From NCBI GenBank assembly GCA_903854305.1, contig CAINWC010000139.1:1-13263 (forward strand): 13,263 nucleotides of DNA. The letters are read 5' to 3'. A model generated the notes under the pieces. The model was given only the letters and a program-made list of their open reading frames with translations, did no database searches and was not told the origin of the DNA. This document shows, piece after piece, positions 8,701-13,263 of the stretch. The position numbers and the translations under genes are program-made. Position 1 is the first letter of the stretch, and every line of letters begins with the position of its first letter. The DNA comes from an uncultured Pseudomonadota bacterium (GTDB lineage Bacteria > Pseudomonadota > Gammaproteobacteria > Burkholderiales > Methylophilaceae).

Positions 8701-9697
8701 TCAGGTGGTTCGCGCTGAAAAACTGGCTGGTAATCACATGGTCAGCCGAGGCTAACTTACTGACGCTTAAGTTCTCCCAATTGAGTTTACCTGCTAATTT
8801 GTGAAGAATAATGGGTTCAGCATTTGCTTTTAGCTGCATTCTCACATTGTCTAACATGACATTGCTGGCAATAGATTGCACTTGGTGATTTGCAAAGTTG
8901 ACCACAACTTCAGTGCTGCCAATGCCAGCCTGTAAGTTAATTGGGTAGTTTACCCAAGGCTTAAAAGCCGCTATATTGGCATTTTTTAGCTGAGTAGTGA
9001 TGTTGCCATGCCATTGTGCAATGCGGCCCACATCATTGCCGTATAAATTGCCACTCACCGTAATTGGATTGTTTGTGCCAATTGAAGGTAATGCGCTAAG
9101 TGTGATGCGATGATTTTTAAGCAAACTTCTCCAAGGTGGGCTTATGATTTGCAAATTAAGTTTATCTAAACTTAAAGCCGGTGCACCGCGCATTTCATCT
9201 AACCAAACTACTTTTGCGTTCATGACTTCCAGATGGTTTTGGCGTAATAACCAATTGGGTAAATCAGGTTTCGATGTACCGTTCATGCTAATGCCAGCCA
9301 CAAAAATCTCGCCGCTTGCCACACGGCGTATGGTGAGTTCTGGTGAGTGCACCACAAGTTCAGCAAGATGCGGTTCAAATAATGGAATACTTAGCCAAGA
9401 TAACGCCACCTCAGTATTTTTAAGCTGTAAAGCAGGACGATTTTGTGCATCATAAATATCAATATTTGATATTGTTAAATGTGGGTTTATACCTTGCCAG
9501 CCCGCCTGAATACTGCCAATAGTCACTTTTTGTTTAGATGCATTAGTCGCAAATACAGCGATTTTTTCTTTATATTGATCAATGTTAGGGAATACTAAAA
9601 ATTGAATTGCTAACGCAGCAAGCAGCACAATGGTGACAACAATGCTCATTAGCCAGAATGCGATGCGGTAAACCAAAAGCAGGGATTTTTTGACCAT
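5765..9697 (-). CDS. yhdP: YhdP-family AsmA-like envelope protein
   Basis: YhdP belongs to the AsmA-like bridge proteins (with TamB and YdbH) thought to carry phospholipids from the inner to the outer membrane through a long hydrophobic groove. The product has 1310 residues; E. coli YhdP has 1266. A single membrane anchor spans about residues 7-33 (LVYRIAFWLMSIVVTIVLLA...), and the rest should be periplasmic. The long middle is beta-rich with repeated hydrophobic/polar alternation, as expected for this fold. The C-terminus carries the family-typical stretch with SFSLAALAGGPLVGAVAFLAQ and YEIIGTWDNP, then a short polar tail. The frame is unbroken over its full length. No strong Shine-Dalgarno is visible before the ATG, but the start places the anchor correctly. 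It is the first gene of a yhdP-nitrilase-tldD unit; in E. coli yhdP is directly followed by tldD, which supports the identification by synteny. Confidence 0.93.
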   Translation of the reverse strand: MVKKSLLLVYRIAFWLMSIVVTIVLLAALAIQFLVFPNIDQYKEKIAVFATNASKQKVTIGSIQAGWQGINPHLTISNIDIYDAQNRPALQLKNTEVALSWLSIPLFEPHLAELVVHSPELTIRRVASGEIFVAGISMNGTSKPDLPNWLLRQNHLEVMNAKVVWLDEMRGAPALSLDKLNLQIISPPWRSLLKNHRITLSALPSIGTNNPITVSGNLYGNDVGRIAQWHGNITTQLKNANIAAFKPWVNYPINLQAGIGSTEVVVNFANHQVQSIASNVMLDNVRMQLKANAEPIILHKLAGKLNWENLSVSKLASADHVITSQFFSANHLTLVTNNGLNIQDAAASYSEKAQGYKTLSIKLAHINLASMNPYLAQLPLPAELLQKIAGLATTGSLDNLMVNWEGNQSATKTYVLNTKFSSLGIQAHDKIPGFSNLTGEIKANQNTGKLILHTQNAKLDFKDILRWPLPVDKLDGDISWNIKNHETKVQVSDLSISNPHLSGTINAEYLMDGNKGGYLDLKGKFGRGNAKYALFYYPTMLGKDTLHWLDTSILSGQVENINLVTKGRLADFPFVDSKGNLDSKLGLFRVSAKVKDSIIEYGTGWPNVEGLGIDLLFEGTRMELNANAGHVLGNQIVKSKIIIAKLDADAPILSVESELKGPVVEGINFVNKSPVAKVTQGFTDDLKTSGLAKLNLSLKIPLNNADAAVIKGAYQINNGSMESPAIPTLNQINGLLEFTENSFIANNIKASAFSAPLTFNLASGKDKIIRISARGKLNDEVIKQTLGKGANYISGNTDWLGDIIIQKPRVNIGIRADLFGVTSRLPAPLNKTASEHLNVRIDKKQDVNTDTFIVNIGNKAGAKVISTSDGGKLQLDRANINFNSANNSTIIASDLNTINDLSMPKGLQVTGSLDYLDADAWRTVLNDLSDSTNQNMALSLQKIDLKVNALDIFDRRINQLKITNKAGKDGLQATVQSREISGDLLWQNQNNGKLIAHLSNLTIPDASPTRVKYSVPTNAKGANLKETAKPNQAYPALDITADNFEFDKKKIGGLELVAFPQNDNWSIQKLKLINPESTISADGVWSKLVRSPNTHLNVNWDIKDLGKTLNRFGYVDTIKGGEGLLKGQLNWAGSPHEFDTLALNGNLEFEMRKGQILKVQPGVGRLLGLLSLQSLPRRLTLDFRDLFSNGFAFDKINANVKIDRGVMRSDNFLMTGPAADVTIKGETNLHKETQQLYVKVMPHISDSFSLAALAGGPLVGAVAFLAQKILKDPLNKIASTEYEIIGTWDNPQEVNAAKSNQESNKDSPLN

Positions 9698-9845
9698 ATT
9701 TGACTAGATTAAGACTTTCTATTTGGCCCATGTAATTTGTCGCTGGCCGATTTTAATTAAGCACTCTATTTTACTGCAATATCAATCTTTTTGAATGCAT
9801 TGCAAGGTTTTTGATGAGGTAAATAATTGTAAAAGCTAAAGATAT

Positions 9846-9874
9846 TTAAGACTATTGCACTAATCATTTAGAAT
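9846..9874 (+). promoter_or_regulatory. Candidate promoter for the ABC-F gene
   Basis: TTAAGA (9846-9851, four of six matches) and TAGAAT (9869-9874, five of six) are separated by 17 bp on the plus strand. Transcription would begin near 9881, giving a leader of about 140 nt before the TTG start. The -10 coincides with the left arm of the outer inverted repeat at 9869-9875. AT-rich DNA yields such matches by chance, so this is tentative. Confidence 0.3.
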
Positions 9875-9983
9875 AACGCTCTTTGGCGTATGAATAATGA
9901 GCTTTAGCTCATATATTCTACGGACAAGCCAAGTACTGGCTTACTTTTAGATGACACGCTTGCCTTAGAAAGCCTGTCTAAAA
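9869..9983 (+). promoter_or_regulatory. Inverted-repeat-rich leader of the ABC-F gene
   Basis: Several exact inverted repeats follow one another. An outer stem, TAGAATA (9869-9875) with TATTCTA (9914-9920), encloses two hairpins: ACGC/GCGT (9876-9879 and 9886-9889) and ATGAGC/GCTCAT (9897-9902 and 9907-9912, loop TTTA). This would make a three-way junction. Next comes AAGCCA/TGGCTT (9926-9931 and 9937-9942, five-base loop), then TTTTAGA/TCTAAAA (9945-9951 and 9977-9983). GGCTT at 9938-9942 can also pair with AAGCC at 9970-9974, so alternative folds are possible. The region ends about 35 bp before the start codon. There is no T-run typical of an intrinsic attenuator. The repeats are seen directly; a regulatory role is inferred. 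Confidence 0.4.
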
Positions 9984-10018
9984 TATCATTTACCTTTATT
10001 ATTTGTGATGGTTTTAAC

Positions 10019-11923
10019 TTGATTCAATTCAAACAACTTACTTTAGTCCGTGGCATCAAAGTTCTTATTCAAGCGGCTTCGCTACAACTGCATCCTGGCC
10101 ATAAAGTGGGCTTAACTGGTGCAAATGGCGCTGGCAAATCTTCACTTTTCGCTTTGTTACGTGGTGAGATGCCGTTGGAGTCCGGCAGTTTAGATATGCC
10201 CGCTGGCTGGGTGATTGCGCATGTGGCGCAAGAAACGCCAGCGCTCGCCATGCCCGCCATTGAGTTTGTGCTTGATGGCGACGTAGAACTGCGGAATATT
10301 GAGGCAGCATTAGTCGATGCAGAAGCGAATCATAAAGGCGAATTGATCGCTGAACTGCACCATCGTTTGATGGATATTGATGGTTATAGTGCTAAAGCGC
10401 GTGCGGCAGAGTTGTTAAGCGGTTTAGGTTTTAGCCAAGCCAATTTGCAGCAAGCGGTTTCTACCTTCTCTGGCGGTTGGCGTGTGCGTTTAAACTTGGC
10501 GCGCGCTTTAATGTGTCGCTCAGATTTACTTTTACTCGATGAGCCGACCAACCATTTAGACTTGGACGCGGTCATTTGGCTAGAAGGCTGGCTACAAAGC
10601 TATCGCGGCACGCTGGTATTGATTTCGCACGATAGAGATTTCCTAGATGCGATTGTTAACCACATTGCGCATATCGAGCAACAAACGCTTACTTTATATC
10701 GTGGCGGCTATTCAGACTTTGAACGTCAACGTGCAGAAAAACTAGCTTTGCAGCAAGCCATGTTTGAAAAACAGCAACGTAAAGTGTCACATTTGCATAG
10801 TTATATTGACCGCTTCCGTGCACAAGCCACCAAAGCACGTCAAGCGCAAAGCCGCATCAAGGCACTTGAGCGCATGGAGATGATTTCAGCCGCACACATA
10901 GATTCACAGTTTAACTTTGAATTTAGAGCGCCAACTTCCGCGCCAGATCCCTTGTTGGTGTTGGACGATATGTCGGTTGGTTATAATAATGTTGCGTTGA
11001 TTAAAGACATTGTTTTAGCCATTCGGCCCGGTGAGCGCTTAGGTTTACTAGGCCGTAACGGCGCCGGAAAAACCACCTTAATCAAGTTGCTGGCCAATGA
11101 GTTAGCGCCATTAAGCGGTAAGCGCGTTGAAGGTAAAGATTTGAACATTGGCTACTTTGCGCAGCACCAGCTTGAGCAATTGCGTCCGGATGATTCGCCG
11201 TTAGAACACATGATGAAGCTAGACCCGCTGACGCGTGAGCAAGAACACATGAACTATTTGGGTGGTTTTGATTTTAAAGGTGAGATGGCAAGGTCGCCTT
11301 GCGCAAACTTTTCAGGCGGTGAAAAATCACGGTTAGCCTTGGCTTTACTGATTTGGACGCGACCTAACTTATTGCTATTAGATGAGCCAACCAACCATTT
11401 AGATTTAGAAATGCGTCATGCCTTAACGCTAGCATTGCAAGATTATGAAGGCGGCGTGATTCTGGTCTCGCATGACAGAGCTTTGCTGCGCGCTACTTGC
11501 GATGAGTTTATATTAGTCGCCGATGGCAAAGCCGCGCCGTTTGATGGTGATTTAGAAAATTACGGTCAATGGTTAGCCGAGCAACGCTTAAAGGAAAAAC
11601 AAGCCACGCAAGTGATTTCAACCGATAAGCCGAATAAGAATGATCGCGCTGCAAATAAAGCTGACAAGCAAGCCAGAATTTTAGAACGCAGGCCATTAGT
11701 GAAAGAGCTGGAGCAGGTTGAGCTTAATGTTGCAAAGTGGAACACAGACAAAAAAGTGTGTGATGATCGCCTCAACGATAGCGAACTTTATACTGCAAGT
11801 GATAAGTCCGAATTACAACAGCTCCTTAAAAAACAAGCCGAGCTGGCCAGTCAAATAGAAACTGCTGAAGAACGTTGGTTGGAGCTACATGAGTTGTTAG
11901 AAGCTATGCCAGCATTAGATTAA
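10019..11923 (+). CDS. ABC-F family ATPase, YheS-like
   Basis: ABC-F proteins have two ATP-binding domains and no membrane part; they bind the ribosomal E site and relieve or control stalled translation. The 634-residue product is close to E. coli YheS (637). Domain 1 has Walker A GANGAGKSS (K40), signature FSGGW (150-154), Walker B LLLLDEPTNHLD with E175 and switch H204. A charged helical linker spans about 240-290. Domain 2 has Walker A GRNGAGKTT (K351), signature FSGGE (431-435), DEPTNHLD with E456 and H485. A basic, Lys/Arg-rich stretch near 525-560 leads to a C-terminal coiled coil (560-630) like those of Uup and YheS. The start is TTG: the in-frame sequence is open back to 9908 but has no ATG or GTG, and homologous proteins begin at MIxF. 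All catalytic residues are present, so it should be active. Other ABC-F subfamilies such as Uup are less likely by sequence flavour. Confidence 0.95.
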   Translation: MIQFKQLTLVRGIKVLIQAASLQLHPGHKVGLTGANGAGKSSLFALLRGEMPLESGSLDMPAGWVIAHVAQETPALAMPAIEFVLDGDVELRNIEAALVDAEANHKGELIAELHHRLMDIDGYSAKARAAELLSGLGFSQANLQQAVSTFSGGWRVRLNLARALMCRSDLLLLDEPTNHLDLDAVIWLEGWLQSYRGTLVLISHDRDFLDAIVNHIAHIEQQTLTLYRGGYSDFERQRAEKLALQQAMFEKQQRKVSHLHSYIDRFRAQATKARQAQSRIKALERMEMISAAHIDSQFNFEFRAPTSAPDPLLVLDDMSVGYNNVALIKDIVLAIRPGERLGLLGRNGAGKTTLIKLLANELAPLSGKRVEGKDLNIGYFAQHQLEQLRPDDSPLEHMMKLDPLTREQEHMNYLGGFDFKGEMARSPCANFSGGEKSRLALALLIWTRPNLLLLDEPTNHLDLEMRHALTLALQDYEGGVILVSHDRALLRATCDEFILVADGKAAPFDGDLENYGQWLAEQRLKEKQATQVISTDKPNKNDRAANKADKQARILERRPLVKELEQVELNVAKWNTDKKVCDDRLNDSELYTASDKSELQQLLKKQAELASQIETAEERWLELHELLEAMPALD

Positions 11924-11963
11924 AAAATAACGTAATAAACTTTAATTCAAAACAATAGGATTT

Positions 11964-12530
11964 ATGATGGAAATTCAATACTCAAAACGCATCAAACTCA
12001 TGCATGCTTTATGCTTAGCCGATACATTAGGCGATGATGAAACACCAAACACCAACTTAAATGACTATGATGCACTTGCTGCGGCTGATTTTTTAAGCTG
12101 CTATATTACCTTTAAAGCCATTCAGGCAGCAGAGCGTTCGCCAATGGCAGAACGCTCTGATAATTTTGATATGTTGAGCGTATACCAAGCTTACGCGCTA
12201 TTGGTCTTTGCCTTTTTATCACGCCCACTCGCGCAAGAAGACATCATGCCTAACCTGCAAGCCGCGCAAATCACCATAGGCAAAACCTTGTTCGCAGGCT
12301 TGCCAGATGCAGAGTTAATCGAAATTGTTGAAGCAGGTTTTAATAAATTTAAATTGATTGGTGATGCAGAAACTGAGCATTGGACTGAGTTTAGAGAAAA
12401 TCTAGACAAACTGACTATTGCCTTTATTATTGCAGGCACTGATGACGATAGCCCGCACGATAAAGAAGAGGTAATTCCTTTGTTTGGGCAGTTGTTAAGC
12501 CAATTATGCGAGGCTTTTGAGAACGTATAA
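11964..12530 (+). CDS. Unrecognised acidic helical protein
   Basis: I do not recognise this 188-residue product. It has no signal peptide and no clear membrane segment, and hydrophobic-acidic periodicity suggests mostly alpha-helix. A hand count gives about 32 Asp/Glu against 13 Lys/Arg, so it is strongly acidic and probably cytoplasmic. Acidic clusters include GDDET (23-27) and GTDDD near residue 157. Two consecutive ATGs occur at 11964 and 11967. The Shine-Dalgarno AGGA (11957-11960) lies 3 nt from the first and 6 nt from the second, so the second (187 residues) may be the true start. The gene lies 40 bp downstream of the ABC-F gene on the same strand with no terminator between, so it is probably co-transcribed. 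That hints at a ribosome-related or regulatory role, but this is inference from position only. Confidence 0.8.
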   Translation: MMEIQYSKRIKLMHALCLADTLGDDETPNTNLNDYDALAAADFLSCYITFKAIQAAERSPMAERSDNFDMLSVYQAYALLVFAFLSRPLAQEDIMPNLQAAQITIGKTLFAGLPDAELIEIVEAGFNKFKLIGDAETEHWTEFRENLDKLTIAFIIAGTDDDSPHDKEEVIPLFGQLLSQLCEAFENV

Positions 12531-12541
12531 GTCGTATTAAT

Positions 12542-12613
12542 GTGTAGAGCGGAATAGCGTATGCGCCGTATGTTTACATTCGGCAGAATACGCTACGCTA
12601 TTTCACCCTACAC
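12542..12613. repeat. REP-like inverted pair with GTAG heads; possible bidirectional terminator
   Basis: A long imperfect hairpin lies between convergent genes. The outer arms are GTGTAG (12542-12547) and CTACAC (12608-12613); the middle arms AATAGCGTA (12553-12561) and TACGCTATT (12594-12602) are exact; the inner arms are GCCG (12565-12568) and CGGC (12581-12584). Each half, read inward from its own strand, begins with GTAG followed by an imperfect palindrome, which is the layout described for REP elements mobilised by RAYT transposases and arranged as inverted pairs. It could also end transcription from both sides. No RAYT gene is in the window. Classification needs other genomic copies. 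Confidence 0.55.
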
Positions 12614-12668
12614 GGGCTACAGCGTCAACTTTTGATAAGGGGCTTTCGGTAAAATCATTAGAGATGGG

Positions 12669-13127
12669 TTAGCTGTCATTGGATTTTCGGCGGGGAATGT
12701 AACGCTGACCGAAGCAGCCAAAAGCGATAAAAGCAATCCCCAGCCCTGTGATAAATAGATAGTAAGGTTGAATGCCATTTAGCAAGACAGAATCAGAGGG
12801 TTCAACAGGATTGTAGAACACGGATACCTGATGACCCGCGGCATAGAACATTCCATTTTTGCTCACATTCCCACGATCAAATTGAAATGCGATACGTTCA
12901 CCAGTGAAATATTGTCCATTCACCGTGTATGAATATTTGACCTTGTGAGTGGGGCGTGTTTGCACGCTACCACCAGCGTAGCTTGTTTCAGCAGCCAATA
13001 CCCATCCTTCAACATGAGGCCAATCTGTTGATGCTGATCCTTTCCAAATGGCAATAATACCCGTCAGACTAGTGAGTCCGCCAAGCAGGCAAAAGATAAG
13101 GAGGAATGCAATTTTAAATTTGGACAT
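12669..13127 (-). CDS. DUF3592-type membrane protein
   Basis: The 152-residue product has an N-terminal membrane helix (about 6-28), a polar domain (about 32-118) and a second helix (about 122-140), ending in a basic tail (RRK), so both ends are probably cytoplasmic. The polar domain has the pattern of DUF3592 proteins: DWPHVEGWVL (35-44), VKYSYTVNGQYFTGERIAF (63-81) and HQVSVFYNPVEPSDSVLLNG (99-118). The function of this family is not established as far as I know. Only a weak Shine-Dalgarno-like GGA precedes the ATG. The upstream partial ORF ends 30 bp away on the same strand, so the two may share a transcript. The gene is convergent with the acidic-protein gene across the REP-like hairpin. 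Confidence 0.85.
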   Translation of the reverse strand: MSKFKIAFLLIFCLLGGLTSLTGIIAIWKGSASTDWPHVEGWVLAAETSYAGGSVQTRPTHKVKYSYTVNGQYFTGERIAFQFDRGNVSKNGMFYAAGHQVSVFYNPVEPSDSVLLNGIQPYYLFITGLGIAFIAFGCFGQRYIPRRKSNDS

Positions 13128-13157
13128 GGAGGTTCCGCTTGATGGATGGGTTAGTCA

Positions 13158-13263
13158 TTAGTGTGTATAGGCCGGTGCTAGAAACAATAGAACCCCTGAA
13201 ATCATACAGCTACCAGCCCAAAATCCTGCTGCTTTACCAGACTTTGCCCAAAGTGACATTGGG
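13158..13263 (-). CDS. 3' end of a putative small membrane protein (5' part outside window)
   Basis: A minus-strand frame open at the right edge encodes 34 residues before TAA (13160-13158). It ends with a hydrophobic stretch, SCMISGVLLFLAPAYTH, preceded by a small basic segment with WAKSGKAAGFWAG. This looks like the last transmembrane helix of a membrane protein. Its position 30 bp upstream of the DUF3592-type gene on the same strand fits an operon of small membrane proteins. With so few residues the reading frame itself is not certain and no family can be assigned. Confidence 0.45.
   Translation of the reverse strand, partial: PMSLWAKSGKAAGFWAGSCMISGVLLFLAPAYTH

Larger units (their letters stand above)
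9698..10018. other. Divergent intergenic region between yhdP and the ABC-F gene
   Basis: These 321 bp separate two divergently transcribed genes and must hold both promoters. The yhdP-proximal part is AT-rich; on the minus strand the best -10-like hexamer is TAAAAT at 9773-9768, but I found no convincing -35 at the right distance. The ABC-F-proximal half (9869-9983) is dense in inverted repeats and is listed separately. No ORF with a plausible start, no tRNA and no recognisable riboswitch consensus was seen here. Confidence 0.6.

Noticed and set aside
9794..9801. 8-bp palindrome AATGCATT in the divergent intergenic region
   Set aside because: Too short and common in AT-rich DNA to call an operator without a second copy.
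10065..10575. Minus-strand ORFs of 63-81 codons opposite the ABC-F gene
   Set aside because: They are fully antisense to conserved ATP-binding domain sequence and resemble no known protein.
1..13263. CRISPR array, tRNA or rRNA genes, insertion sequences, defence or toxin-antitoxin system
   Set aside because: No regularly spaced repeats, no cloverleaf with tRNA signatures, no transposase, and no defence-type domains were seen on either strand.

Overview
The window reads as ordinary chromosomal housekeeping DNA from a Gram-negative proteobacterium. It encodes an outer-membrane lipid-homeostasis protein (YhdP type), TldD and a full-length-type Mfd whose residue numbering appears to match the E. 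coli protein at every motif checked. The yhdP-nitrilase-tldD gene order and the moderately AT-rich composition fit a betaproteobacterium, possibly a methylotroph of the Methylophilaceae. The taxon is an inference from protein flavour and gene order, not from a search.

Layout: positions 1-9697 are almost entirely minus-strand genes, read right to left as yhdP (9697-5765), a nitrilase-superfamily amidase (5727-4855), tldD (4827-3349) and mfd (3224 to beyond the left edge). The first three are separated by only 27-37 bp and look like one transcription unit. mfd follows after 124 bp that contain a good sigma70-type promoter overlapped by a perfect 11-bp inverted repeat. A 321-bp divergent intergenic region (9698-10018) separates this block from two plus-strand genes: an ABC-F ATPase of the YheS type with a TTG start (10019-11923) and a small, very acidic, unrecognised protein (11964/11967-12530). 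A REP-like inverted repeat pair (12542-12613) sits between this pair and a convergent minus-strand pair: a DUF3592-type membrane protein (13127-12669) and the 3' end of another apparent membrane protein running off the right edge.

How the genes fit together: YhdP is an inner-membrane-anchored AsmA-like protein that takes phospholipid toward the outer membrane. TldD is half of the TldD/TldE peptide-processing protease. The Nit-type amidase probably repairs deaminated glutathione or a similar omega-amide. Mfd couples transcription to nucleotide excision repair. ABC-F proteins act on the ribosome.

I found no CRISPR array, tRNA, rRNA, transposase, toxin-antitoxin pair or phage gene. I see no convincing evidence for a new multi-gene system. 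The points most worth a second look are the structured leader of the ABC-F gene, the inverted repeat built around the mfd promoter, the uncharacterised acidic protein next to the ABC-F gene, the REP-like pair, and the direct repeats flanking the DUF3592 gene.
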